From: Gloeopeniophorella convolvens
Taxonomy: Eukaryota > Basidiomycota > Agaricomycetes > Russulales
Direction of reading: 5' to 3'
Assembly (NCBI GenBank): GCA_022496205.1
Contig: WTXD01000004.1
Coordinates: 992,001-1,056,000, forward strand
Length of the DNA stretch: 64,000 nt
Shown: positions 22,193 through 36,857 of the stretch, piece by piece
Layout: every line of letters starts with the position of its first letter
How positions within the stretch are numbered: position 1 is the stretch's first letter
Made by a program: the position numbers and the translations under genes
Notes under the pieces: generated by a model
The model's input: only the letters and a program-made list of their open reading frames with translations
What the model was told of the DNA's origin: nothing
Databases searched by the model: none

Positions 22193-25100
22193 ATGTCTGG
22201 TCTATCGTCGTTATTCCCCTTCAAGGGCCTCGGCTCTGCCAACCCACGCGATCGCCCACCAGATCCCGTCTCTCGTCTCCGCACCACCCTCGAATCTATG
22301 CCCGGTGAGCGCAAGTATGTCTTCACCCAGACAACCCGCGCAGAAATCCTGTCGGAACTCTATGGCGCATTTTGGGGCTCGTACGCCCACCTCTTCCTTC
22401 CCAATTCCAATTCCAGCCTCCCGTTCCACGCCACCCTCGCGGAGGTGCAGACACGCCTCAACTTTGCCGGTGCAGCAAACAACGAACCCGCAGTTCCCGG
22501 AAAGTCCTGCGGGTACATCTTCAAGAAGGGCGAGAGCTGTTTCCGGTGCAAGTGAGTCCCGCGTGCGTACGCGTCCCTGAGCGCCTAGATCTGACCAACT
22601 GCATGCACCAGAGACTGCGCACTCGATGACAGCTGTGTCCTCTGCTCGCGCTGCTTTCATGCCACCGACCACACCGACCATAATGTGTCGTTCTTCATCG
22701 CGCAGCAGTCTGGCGGCTGCTGCGACTGTGGCGACGTTGAGGCCTGGCGCACGCCCATTGCATGTCCATACCACCCCCCTGGCTCCGACACCCCCGCCTC
22801 GCTCGTTTCCTATGCCGCCGAGCACCAGCCGACACTCTGGGGCCGGGAGATCCCGCCCGTTCCGAACTACCCACACCGCGCCGCCGTCCCGACCGAGCTG
22901 CGCGACAGCATGGCACGCACTGTTGCGTACGCGCTCGACTTTATCCTCGAGACGCTCGACTGCTCGCCCGACGACACGGTCGTGCCACCGGGCGAGGCGG
23001 ACCTGCGCCTTCAGCCGAGCGCGGACCCGATGATGAAGGACCACTACTGCGTCGTACTCTGGAACGACGAGAAACACTCGTTCACCGAGGTCATCGACCT
23101 CCTCTGCGCGCTCACGGAGGTGTCGCGCGAGGAGGCAGCGGAGATCGCGAACCGCATTGATGATCTCGGTCGCGAGGTCATCGAAATGAGCGCGGACGTC
23201 CCGCGCGTGCTCGACATTGCGCAGAAGATCACGCAGATCGAGCTTGGCGTCACCGTGCGCCGTGCATACGACACGTTCCGCGAGCAGGTCGTCGCGGTCA
23301 TCATCGAGTGGCTGCTCGACATGACGCGCGCACGATTAGGGTCCGACGCTATCGTGCTGAAGGAGGTGATCGCGGAGGAGCTGCTCGCGCCGAGGCGGAG
23401 GAGCAACGCGATGGCGAACCTGCCCTCTGAGGTCTTGTCGATTGAAACAGAGGTCCAAAATGCGGCGCGCATCACTTGGCTATACTTGTATCACACGAAA
23501 CTCTGGAAGAAACCACGGCTAAGTCTGAAGGAAATCTATGCATCAATACTGGGGCTCTCGCATCGTCACAAGCTCAGCGTCGGTATGCCCTGTCATGTTA
23601 TCAACCCCGCGTCACTGCTGACGCTGCGCAGCGGCTCATTTTGCCAATGTCTATCCACGCGTCATCGACAACTACCTCCTCGTCGATAGGGAGGCCGAAA
23701 CATCCATCAAGTACTTCGCTCTACAACTGTTCACTGTCCCATCCGCCGCAGTGCATATTGTGCAATACTACACCATTGTCACCCGCATCCTCAACATCAT
23801 TACCGCCTTCTTCACCAACCAAATCGCAGACCGGCGCATCAGCTTCCCCATGCTGAACATCGCAGAGGTGGACGTGGACAGCGAGCCGTTCAAGTCGAAG
23901 CGCTTCATGCCCGTGTTCAGCGACCTGCGCTACCTGTGCCACAACGAGCCCGTGCAGCGGCTCATCGCGCGGCGGCACGAGTTCATCACACAGTTCGCGC
24001 AGACGTGCCAGCTCTTCATGTGCATCAACCCGAACAAGCGCGCGGCCACCTCGCACGTCGAGTTCGAGACGGACGGCTGGATCAGCGTGTTCAACGTCAC
24101 GCTCTCGTTGTCGCGCGTCATCAAAGTGTACGGCGAGGCGTTCCAGTACGCAACGCCCGCCGAGCTCGTCGCCGCAATCACGACGGTCACGCACAACATT
24201 CTCATGTCGGTCACCCTGGCAGACGAGCGGCTGGATCGGACCAAGTTCAACCCCATCGTGTTCCACGACGTCAAATTCGGGGACATAGACTATTCGGTCA
24301 TACAGTTCGATGTGCTTGACGGATGGGTCAGCTTCCACCACTCGTTGCAGTGGCTCCTCGCAGAGCTGTTCAAGCATGTGGACACGCTATCGGAGGACTC
24401 GCTCAGCGTAATCGGTCTGAAGAGCATACGGGACATCTTGCTAAGGAATACGAGCGAGAAGGCCGTGTTGACGATCATCGACTTCCCGCTGCGAGGTCAG
24501 CCTGCCGCTTGTTGTTGTGGTGCTTGCGTGCTGACGCTCACGATACAGTTCTCGCGATGGTCGCCCAGATCCGCACCGGCCTCTGGGTCCGCAATGGTTT
24601 CGCCATTCGCGGACAGCTCCTGCACTACCGCGACTTCATGCTCCGCGAGTTGTGTTACGACCAGGACTTGTACATCCTCCAGACGGCGCTCATCATCCTC
24701 GAGCCCGACCTCGTCTTTGTCAGCATGATGGACCGCTTCCAGCTGCTCCAGTTCTTCGAGGGCGGTGTGATGCACTCCACGTATGACTCGCAGCAGCTGC
24801 TGAGCATGGTCGAGGAGTTCCTGTATATCCTCATCACGACCCTCAGCGAGGGCGCCAATGCGGGCAAGATGCCTATCCAAGTCGCTGTGCGCCGGGAGAT
24901 CGTACATGCGCTCGCTGTCGGGCCATGCACCTTCACCGACCTTGTCAAACGCGTCGCAGAGCGCCTCGTCGAAGATGCAAGCTTTGAGCGCGTCCTGCGC
25001 GAGGTCGCGAACTTCCGCGCCCCGGAGGCGACGGCAGACTCGGGCATGTACGAGCTCAAGCCGGAGGTGTACGACGAGGTTAACCCGTTCTTCTACCACT

Positions 25101-27897
25101 ATACGCGCAACAAGCGCGAGGAGGTCGAAACGGTGCTGCGCAACCACTGGAAGAAGCGCGGTGTGCCGGACCCCGTCATCGTCCCGAAGCCGCTTGGCAT
25201 CGCACAGGGCCCATTCGCGACGCTCACCGCAGCGTTCGAGTCCGAGGTGCTACTCCAGGTCCTCTTCTACACCATCTTCAACATCCTCGTGCTCACCGAG
25301 GTCTCCGGCTCCACGCCGTCCTCGGGCGAGGCTATTCTCGACCAGGCGCTGCACCTTATCATGCTCGGTCTCGTGGAGCGTCCCAGCGTGTTCAGCCACC
25401 TGGCCGCGGCGAAGCCGTTCGAGGACGGCAAGAACCTCATCGATATGCTCTGCGTGCTCGAGCATCACGAACAGTACCGTGTGTACAAGGCGCGCTGCGA
25501 CTGGATTCTCAAGGCACTCGCAGAGCACGTTCCCGAAGCCGTGCGTATGCGCCGGCGCGTTACGCAATCAGAGGTGGGTGAGGGCCTCGAAGATGCGAAG
25601 AAGCGCGCGGCGCGCGCACGGCAGGAGGCGATCATGCGGCAGATGAAGGAGCAGCAGGCGAGCTTCGTGAACAACATCGACGACGACGACTACGAAGACG
25701 AGGATAGCATGAACGCGGACGAGCCCGCGTCGCTCGGGACGTGCATCGTATGCCAAGAGGAGCTCAATGCGTCCAAGCCGTTCGGCGCGCTCGGACTCGT
25801 GCAGCCAAGCAAGCTCGTGCGCAAGCAGCCCGACGGCAACAATGGGCTCATGAACGATGTCATGACCTCACAACACTCGCTCGACCGCGGCGCGCCCGGG
25901 GGCGCACAGACGACGTTCCCGCCGCGCGGCGAGGCGCTCAACGACCCCAAGGTCGCATCATTCGAGGTGTTCTCACCGCAGAACACGCGCTTCGGGCTGC
26001 ACGCGTCGATCTGCAGCCACCTGATGCACCTCGACTGCTTCAACGCGTACACGCTCTCGATCCGCCAGCGGCACCGCACGCAGGCGACGCGTAACCACCC
26101 GGAGAGCATCCCGCGCAAGGAGTACATCTGCCCGCTGTGCAAGAGCCTCGGCAACGTCATCCTACCCGTATCGCACCCAACGCCCGTGCAGCTCAACACG
26201 CAGCCGTTCGCGGACTGGACGCGCGCGGCGGGGATCAGCATCCTCAAGAGCAAGTCGGACCCGCTGCTCGACTCGCTGCTCGTGCGCAACGGCACGGGCG
26301 AGCTCGTCTTCTGGGGCGCGCAGGACCCCGGCTACGTCTCGTTCTTCCGCGCCGCGGACCGCTGGCCGGACTGGGTCATGCACAAGATGGTCGACAGCGT
26401 GATGAACATCGCGCGCGCCATTTCGCAGCAGTCGCGCCATCTGCGCGATCGGCCAGAACCGGAGGCGGGCGAGCGCGGCGCGGGGCTGTACCTGCCCGAA
26501 GACCTCGTGGGGTATTCCATTGCGTGCTTGGAGATCGCGCAGCGGGGAGTGGCCAGCCCGGGCGGAATCGTCGCCGACAACCTGACGGAACCACAGGCGA
26601 GGATGCTGCGCGGCCTCGTCACGTGCCTAGGGAAACTCGCTGTTGTGCCATTCCGCGGACGCCCTGACGAAGGAAGGGAAGCGCTACGCCAGGCCATCAT
26701 CAAGCGCCTCCTCCCCGAATGGAGCCTCTCAACCCTCAACCCTGTGTCGTACCCCCTTCTCCTACGGGACCCATTCACAATTGTAGTGGAGACCGCCGCC
26801 GTGGCGCCCGAAATGCTCCGCCACGTCCTCATCCTCTCGTACTACGCCTTCCTCGCACGCACCGTGATCGGCCTCATCTACGTCCTGAACAAGACGCGGA
26901 GCTGGCCCGTCCAACAACCGGCTCAACGCGCGCACGAGAACATCTTCGGCGACCTCCGGATGTTCTTCACGTCCGTCGTACGGCACTCGCCGGTGGTCGA
27001 GCACGCATCCGAGATCGTCTTCACGACGTACGGCGAGGCGCGCATCGAGAAGCTCATGTACTCCTTCACGCTGCCTTTCTGCGGCGCGCGGCAATCCTCG
27101 TGCGCGCCGTGCTGCCAGGCGCGTTCCCGTCGCCCGCGCTCACGGGCGCCGGCAACGAGCGCAGCGAGTACTCGCGCCTGCTCGCGATGCTCGGCATCCC
27201 GCCGCTCGCGGACCTGCCCGCGCAGGACACGCTGCAGACGAGCCTCGCGGGCTGGTGCTCGCACTACGGGCACTCGCATGCGGCGTCGCAGCTCAACTGC
27301 GGCATCGTCTCGAGAACCCGACGATCTATCGATCGCGCGCTGCCGACCGTGCTGGACTCGCTGTTTGGCGAGCAGGATCGCGCGCTGACGTGCAAGCGGT
27401 GCAACACCGTGCCGCTCGACGCGGCGATCTGCTTGATCTGCGGCACGACGGTGTGCTTCCAGAGCCACTGCTGCACGGACAAGGAGCAGGGAGAGAAGGG
27501 CGAGTGCAATATGCACGCCGAGAGTGCGTGCCCGTGATGTCGCTCGCCGGGCCATGCATGCTGATATACGACTTGTGTAGATGTGGTGGTGTGATCGGCC
27601 TCTACTTCTGGTCAAGCGATGCTGTCTGCTGTACCTGCACGCTGGCAACGGGACCTTCGCCCTGTCCCCATATCTCGACATTCATGGTGAGGTCGACACG
27701 GCCATGCGGTGAGTCACCTCCTATGCCACGTCATAAGGTCATGGCACTCACACCCTGCTAGGAGAGGCCGCCGGCAATTTCTGCACCCCAGTCGCTGGGA
27801 GGAAGTCCGCAAAACGTGGCTCAATCACGGCATCCCGACGCTCGTCGCGCGCAAGCTCGAGGGCACGGTTGACAGTGGGGGCTGGGAGTCGCTATAA
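22193..27897 (+). CDS. UBR1: E3 ubiquitin ligase UBR1 (N-recognin), with about six apparent 1-base losses near the 3' end
   Basis: Exons 22193-22551, 22612-23582, 23632-24495, 24549-27523, 27581-27708, 27762-27897; about 1812 residues if the breaks are restored. Domains in order: UBR box of zinc-binding Cys/His (CGYIFKKGESCFRCK, CALDDSC, CCDCGD, near residues 105-185); ClpS-like domain (HYCVVLWNDEKHSFTEVI, about residue 265); winged-helix segment; RING-H2 (CIVCQEEL...HLDCFNAY...YICPLCKS, about residue 1170-1310); C-terminal UAIN domain ending WLNHGIPTLVARKLE. UBR1 recognises type 1 and type 2 N-degrons and ubiquitinates them with Rad6. The frame breaks near 27079, 27309, twice in 27329-27342, at the donor 27524 and near 27608. 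Total length with these restored closes the intron phases. Confidence 0.93.
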
Positions 27898-28323
27898 CGC
27901 CGTTTACGATTCTTGTTTTTCTACACACCACCAAGCATTGTCGTTTCTTCATGACTGTCCACATCGCTTTCTGTAGCTTAGAGCATCTATGTCGTCGACA
28001 AGATACATGTAGTCATATATTACCCTCTCGAGATACTAGACCCAACACAGTTCTGTGACAAATGGGGAACACGCTGCACGATCCAGAGCAATGGTATTGC
28101 ATGCAGTGCAAATTGCAAGTTGCGAGGCAGCGCGAGGCAATGCGAGGCAGCAACTAATATACACAACAGACAGATCCATGGAAGCTCGTATGGGGGAGGG
28201 AGGTAGGGCTGAGTGGCGTCCAGGTCCTCGGAGAGTCGTATACGGGGAACGAGGTCGGCTGACAAAAGTATCCGCGACGCACGGCCCTCACTCTGTAGAG
28301 TACTCGAATGCATAGCACAGACA
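27898..28323. other. Convergent 3' intergenic region, UBR1 / GluRS
   Basis: 426 bases; a short tandem GCGAGGCA-like repetition at about 28120-28150. No gene recognised. Confidence 0.5.
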
Positions 28324-30659
<2,336 letters not shown>

Positions 30660-31754
30660 ATGGAACTCGGATCACATCTAGCCGCGAAACTGGAGCCATT
30701 TGTGCTCATGTCCAAGTCTGCAAAGGGAGCAGCTGCGGCGAAACTCATACAGGACGCCACATCTGCTCAGGGCGTATACTTCTTTGCGGAGCTACTCGAT
30801 GCACCCAGTGTCAGAGAAGTATGTGGCATGTACTTCAAGGCACATGCATAGTCATTTGAGCCTGTACATCCAGCTTGCTAATAATGATCAACACCGAGCC
30901 CATCATGCCCTGCTTGAGATATTCACGTACAAGACGTACCAGGATTACCTTCGTACGATATTGTCTTCTCTGGCTCGCGTAGAGCTCAACGGCTGCCTTT
31001 CAAGAACACAGGGGGACATTACCAGGTCTTTCCCCAGTGCAGACAACGAAGCTCAAGCACCTTTCCCTCCTTACATATGCCATGCAACAACGCGTGCGTC
31101 CAGTTCATCGCTATGTTCCCATAGCTGAACCAGCTGTCTCTACAGGTCATCCCTTACTCCTTCTTACAAAAAAACCTAGAAATCTCTACGATCCGCCAAT
31201 TAGAGGACCTCATCATCGATGCAATCTACCTTGACATCATTCGCGGCAGGCTCGATCAGAAGGAACAACAATTCGAGGTCGAGTACACAATCGGGAGAGA
31301 TGTGCCACCCGAATCTGCCCCAGAGATTCTCGCTGCTTTGGAGCAATGGTGAGTTTCCTTTGCGTATTTTTTTCTTCCCTGACATCGCCGTAGGTCCTCA
31401 ACATCGGCGACGCTCCTCCATACACTAGACTCCAAGCTCGCGTCTCTCGCCCAGCACAGCGCAGTGAAGGCGCAAGATGACGCGGACCATGAAAAGGCAC
31501 TCAATGCGACGCTCAAGGAGGTCACCGATCGCTTTCGTGAGAAGCAGGGCACGAACAAACGTGGCACAGGCGCAGGAAGGAAGGACCTCCGTGATGATGA
31601 TGGGATGGATGTGGACGATTCGGGAGCGTCGGACCTTAAGAGCAAGAACCGGAAGTACGTCTCCCGTTCTTGGTCCGACGTGTGTCTGATACTGATCGTC
31701 CGCAGGGCAACACAGGAGATGGTCAAGACACGCACGAAACGCAACAGGATGTGA
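30660..31754 (+). CDS. CSN7: COP9 signalosome subunit 7 (PCI domain)
   Basis: Exons 30660-30818, 30874-30952, 31026-31093, 31146-31348, 31394-31654, 31706-31754; 272 residues, the usual CSN7 size. Landmarks: N-terminal helices with [53 protein letters not shown]; and the PCI winged-helix region [33 protein letters not shown] coiled-coil and a basic Lys/Arg tail follow. CSN7 is a scaffold subunit of the signalosome that removes NEDD8 from cullin-RING ligases. No in-frame stop within any exon, and all phases close. The tail has a [19 protein letters not shown] acidic stretch typical of fungal orthologues. Confidence 0.92.
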
Positions 31755-31954
31755 CAACCTCCCACAGCGTTTTCCGTCTCTTTCTCTTTCTGTCGTTGTA
31801 AAGCATAACTTTCGCCCTGTTCCAATAACACTGTACCCATAGCAGCATCATGTCCGCTTTCCCTGAGCATCCTGGCATTCGTGAGCAGCACCAGCGCGTA
31901 CAAAGCGCGTCCCCGAATCTATAGCCGGATCGCGAGACATGCAAGATCCATAAA

Positions 31955-34794
31955 CTAAACATCAAATACAACATCCTCCGGCCTGAACGCCGTGTTGCCC
32001 GGCCAAACCGTGACTGGCACCTCGCACTCCACCGTTTCGACCGTGAGCTCGCGCCAGCCGTCCTCGCCGCCGCCAATATCGACATCGCCCTCGGGCAGCG
32101 CCGCGCCGGCGTCCTCATCCTCCGACGCCTCGTCGCCGTCGTGAAAGCCACCTTCAGACACGCTCAGGAACGTCGACGCGAAGAACGACGCCCATGAGCG
32201 CGACTGCGGCGACTGTGCCTGCGCGCCCGGCGGCGGCTCCGCGGGCTTCGGCAAGCGCTCGCACGGCGCAAGGCTCCCCGCAGGCGCCCAGGCGCTGCCC
32301 CACTCCCCGCGCGGGCCGTCGCGCGCGAGCCCACGCACCTGCGCGCCCGGCGCGGCGACCGCCACGAGCAGGCAGAGGCGCACCTTCCACGCGAGCCCGC
32401 CCTCGGGCGGTGCGCCGCCGAGCCCGAGCTGGAAGGCCGGCGCGGCGTCCGAGGGGATATCGAGCGCGAAGGTCGTGCGTAGCGTTTGGGGCATGAAGGA
32501 CGCGTGGTGCTCTGCGTAGACGCGGCGCATGTGCGCGGCGTGTCGTGCATCTGGCGGGGCTGAGACGGCTGATGGAAGCGACTCGTGCGCCTCGAGCATT
32601 GCAGAGAGCTGCATGAGCATATAAGCTTCGTCAATCCCAAGGGGTATGCATCAGAGCTTACCTTGAGCACGTGTCCGCGTCCTCCGCGGTCATTCAGCTC
32701 GACGACACCCAGGACCGTCTCGCCGAGCCGCCAAGCGGACTTCATGAACGTGAGCACGGCAACCTTGACGCCATCCTTGTTCACGTCGTACGAAACCTTC
32801 TTAGGAACGCGTGTGAGGATCTCGACGGCCTCGCGGCAGCCGGTCAGGCCCCCCTCGGGTTCCCGCAGCTCCTGCTCGTCCGGCGTGTGTATCGACGGGA
32901 ATGCGGACACCGTCGCAGAGTGCGGCTCGAGCAGCCGTTGTGCATATGCGCGCAATTCGCCGATGGAACCTTGGGAAGGTATTGGCGAGTTAGCAGGCGA
33001 CGCTGTCAGGCTGTCAGTGAACGGCACAAGAAGCCGGATCAGGAGGCATACATCTCGGCGATTTTCGCGGGCGCTCCTCGATTTTTTCTTCCAACTTACC
33101 ACCTAGCTCTATTGAGCCGGTGAGCAGGTCGTACCATCGCGGCGGTCGATCCACTGCAACGAATGCTCTATGAGCCTACGTAGACAATCAAGGACTAGTT
33201 CTTACCTGAAACGTGGTTGTACACGCGTATAGGCACCTTCATCACTCTGCTCTGGCTACTTGGGGTGCCAACGGTCGCGCGACACGTGCCGACCGATAGC
33301 TGATACGAAAACCGCAGAGTGCGGCCCTTGTATGTCGGCGGTAGGTTTGCAGGCAGCTTCACGGTGTAATTATCTGGCCGCGCCCGCGTCAATAACCAAT
33401 GCACATCGGACCTCTCGGGCTGCGCACTCACAACTGCGTTCCTCCCCCGGCCCAAGGCTCAGGTCGACGGCAAGCATGGCCGGCGGCACCTCGAACACCG
33501 GTACAGGTTGCTCTGGATCCCACTCATCGCCCTCCTGTATCGCACCCATGCCGACGCCGCCCAGGCCAAGCCCGACGCTACCCTGCCCGCGACTCGCCAC
33601 CCGCGCACCAGCACCAGCGAAGCTCTGCGTGGTCGGCGACCCGAGCGCGCTGCCCTGCGACGGCGCACGCGCACGGTGGCCTGGACTCTGCACGGGCGAC
33701 GACAGCAGCCCCCACAGGCTCCCTGCGATGCTCGCGCGCCGTTCATGCCCGCGCCCCATCGACGGCGACGCGATGCCGATGTCCATGCTCCCGCCGCCGC
33801 GCGGGCCGCGCTTGTGCCGCTGCAGCGCCGCGAGCGCCGGCGCACGCGCGAGCGACGGCGGCGGGAGCAGGTGCAACGAGCCGGTGAGGTGCACGTACGC
33901 GTAGAGCACAAGCTCGGAGTTGTCCTTTGGCAGCGGCTTGAGCGAGCCAGAGCCGGACGTGGCTGGGCGCCCGTTCCCGAGCGACGCCTGCGAGGGGTGC
34001 TGGGCGCCGGGGCGCGGGGGATAGGCGTGTGAGGTGGGCTTGGATGGGCCGACGCCGTTCGGGGACACAAACGGAGACGGGGTGGGCGCAGGCGAGGGAA
34101 AGGTGGGCGTAGGTGGGATCGGCGACGTCATGCTTTCGGCGATTGGGTCAAGAGAAAGTGCGAACGAGGACGTGGACGCGCTCTGAGGTATTGGGACAGG
34201 TCCATCTGCGAAAGACGCTTTCCGTGCATGTGGGTGGTTCGGAGGGACGGGCGCAGTGGATGTGCGCGCTAGCGGAGAGGGAATACGTGGCGAACGTCCG
34301 CCTGCGAATCTTAGCATTTACACATGAGAATGCGCAAATCACTCACCCGCTCGGTGGGTCGCGTTGAGTAGCGCCTTGTTCGTATCGTCATTAAAGGCAT
34401 TTGCAATTTCATGGGGAGGTATATCGACGGAGAGTGATCTTGCAGTAAGATGTTTCTGCGAGCTGTCCTCGCTGCACACGCCATTCTGCAATGGCGCCTT
34501 TCCGATGAGACCCTTACGCGTTAGGGTAGAATCCTTCGGAGGTGTTGGCCTCAGCGGGGCAGTGAACGGTGACTTTGGGAGGCCAGGGGACGTGGGTGGA
34601 CGTGCAAGTCTGGCGGAACTAACAGAGTGCGCGCTGCGTTTATGCGTTGAACGCGGCGGTGCGACCTGCGCTTGCGGCGAGCGCGTATTTGTGATAGTTA
34701 TAGTTACAGAGAGAGGTTCGCCTGCGAAGTAAGAGGATTGCGAGGGCGTGACCACGACGCGGAGAGCAGTGTCAGCGTCTTGCACCTCGGACAT
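31955..34794 (-). CDS. RGP1: Rgp1 family protein (Ric1-Rgp1 Rab6/Ypt6 GEF subunit)
   Basis: Minus-strand exons 34347-34794, 33432-34301, 33206-33373, 33100-33153, 32662-32969, 31955-32608; 833 residues. The start resembles an arrestin-like beta-sandwich: VVVTPSQSSYFAGEPLSVTITITNT. Later landmarks match the Rgp1 domain: SELVLYAYVHLTGS, YNYTVKLPANLPPTYKGRTLRFSYQLSVGT, VPIRVYNHVS, DRPPRWYDLLTGS, and a C terminus CEVPVTVWPGNTAFRPEDVVFDV. Rgp1 with Ric1 activates Ypt6/Rab6 at the Golgi for endosome recycling. The first 300 residues include long Ser/Pro-rich disordered inserts not in yeast. At the fourth intron two donors three bases apart are possible; I used GTAAGT. The region 32250-32450 is very GC-rich but stays in frame. 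Confidence 0.9.
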
Positions 34795-36857
34795 GGCGGA
34801 GACCGACGAGATAGCGTAGCGGACGTTTAGAGTGGACGACTGGCGAAATCACAGAAAGAGGGGATGCATGGGAATGATTTCCTGCGGTGCCGGGGGCGTC
34901 GGGAGTGTGAGAGAGGACGGTGTGGGAGGAGCCCGTCGACGAGCGTGAGTTTGCGCGAGTGGGACTCGACGCTTGCGCGACGCGCTCTGGCCGCCGCCAC
35001 GTCCCCTCGACTCTCACCATCATCCAATTCTCTCAGCGTCATTCGACTGCGCAGCTCAGTAAATCAGCGAGTCGCTATTATACTCGTATAATACACGTCA
35101 ACAATGCACACCGCGCCACGACGTCTCAGCACCCTCAAAGCGTCGCGTCAGCTAATATGTCCGAATCTAATCCGAGTTTCTGCTACATAATATTCGGTGC
35201 GAAAGCTTGTGCGTGCAGGGCGCCTTCTCCCCTCGGATCAGTTCGCCATACGCGCGAGTCAGAGGAGCTGAACGGCATCAGAGACACGTCTATCAGGGTT
35301 TTGGTACTCACGGACATCGGAGGTGCAGAACTGCATGAAGCCATCCATGGGCATTTTTTTAATACCAGGAACAGGGTCCGGAACTCGTCGGCGGAGGGTC
35401 TATTCATAGGCGCTGCATTCGTGGGATCCCAGTACATCGTGGAATGCAGAATGCAGCGTGGACGGTGGCTTCTTACTCCTGCAACTCTTCTTTATGGGCG
35501 GGGTGAAGCTGCAGAATGATGATATGGTATCAAGATGATGTCCACTCTACGTGGTCCACATCACAAGAAGGGCGCGTGATGCCAGGGTTGTAGAGGGCCA
35601 AGAGGGTCCAAGACCCTGAGAATAGCTGAGAACGCACGACATTTAATGACGCAGCAAGTTCCGTGAGGACATAGAGCGCGCGAGAGATCCCTAGAAGGCG
35701 CCGCAGAATATTTGGGAAGCTAGTGACGGTTGTTGCGAGAATGTGCAGAACACCATGTCCGACCTGAATGTTGTTCCCTAGACTTTGATACTATCAATGC
35801 TTCATCGTGAGGAACCTGAAAGAAACGGAAGAATGCCGCGGGGCCTGATGGCTATGCCAGAAGCGCAGGGGCAGCAAGAAGCGGTCGTTCCTTCAACGAA
35901 CTTCGTGGTTAGGAAGGTGAATGCCTCCCTCTGACACGTTGTGGTGTTGCTCCACTGTAACTGTCGACTGGGGCGTCAAATAATGAAATGTGCGGGGACT
36001 CGATCGACGTAAGAGGTTGAGCAATGTTTACGTTTCGTGGGCCCAAATTACGCGAGGTTGTCTAATAAGGTTAACAGGTATTGCGCAACGCAATCACGGC
36101 GCGCTGAAATCGAAGCTCTCGCCACGGTGCGCGCCGGGGTACTAGTAAATGCCAGTAAGAGGCTCCTGTTTCAGGCAATCCAGAGGCAGGAACTCTTAAT
36201 ATTGCCTAGTCCAGGTCGCTGTGAATGCGCCAAAGGATCGTAATGCGACGCAGGAACGCAGGACGACCATGGTCGCCGAGGCCACTAGAAATGGTTGAAG
36301 CCACAGCAAACTGCGCGCGGGACCGCGACGATGCGACGATGCGATCATGAGGCGCGGGAAGCCAGGATTTTGATGGTCATGCGCCACTGCGGCTGCGCTC
36401 ATCATGTGGGTTTCGTGGGATCTCGCGCAGACAAAACAGCACTGCTAGCTGGGAGGGTATCACTGGCGGAAAGCACAGAGCCACGGGGAGCTGCATCTGA
36501 CAAGGTGGCTGTGAACGCGCCGGGCGGTTCTGATGCGGGATCAAAGCTTCGTAGCAAGATGGAAAGGATCAATGTTAGCGGTAACTTCCAAACCTACGGG
36601 ATATGTCTTGCACTGATTGGAGTTTGTGGGCAGGATTTCTGCGCCCAAAACGTGTACCAGCCGGTTGGTGGCGCCAGTTCGCTCCCAGAAAACCGCAATG
36701 CAGTGATTATATTCCCTGGCTTCCTTAATTCCTGGCATTTCCTAGGTGCACTTCTCGTAATGAGGAGCATGGTGTGCGGTTGCATGGACGGCTATAAGAA
36801 CTCTGCGCGCTCTCGGTTGCCACTCAGCCACGAAACGGCCTTCAATCCCTCGCAAAC
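34795..36857. other. Intergenic, RGP1 promoter and KAPA-synthase-like gene promoter
   Basis: 2.06 kb. Open frames at 34920 and 36295 have no family resemblance. A minus-strand stretch near 35300-35370 has a few codon-like residues before a GTGAGT, but an in-frame stop precedes it; I do not call it. Nothing else recognised. Confidence 0.5.
36792..36800 (+). promoter_or_regulatory. TATA-like element of the KAPA-synthase-like gene
   Basis: CTATAAGAA lies 58-66 bases before the ATG at 36858, a plausible TATA box position. Confidence 0.45.

Noticed and set aside
24323..27388. Single 1021-codon frame as a separate gene
   Set aside because: It is an internal exon of UBR1 read with an adjacent intron; upstream exons carry the UBR box.
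35183..35437. Minus-strand exon-like segment with a GTGAGT donor
   Set aside because: An in-frame stop precedes it, no acceptor fits well, and no family is recognisable.
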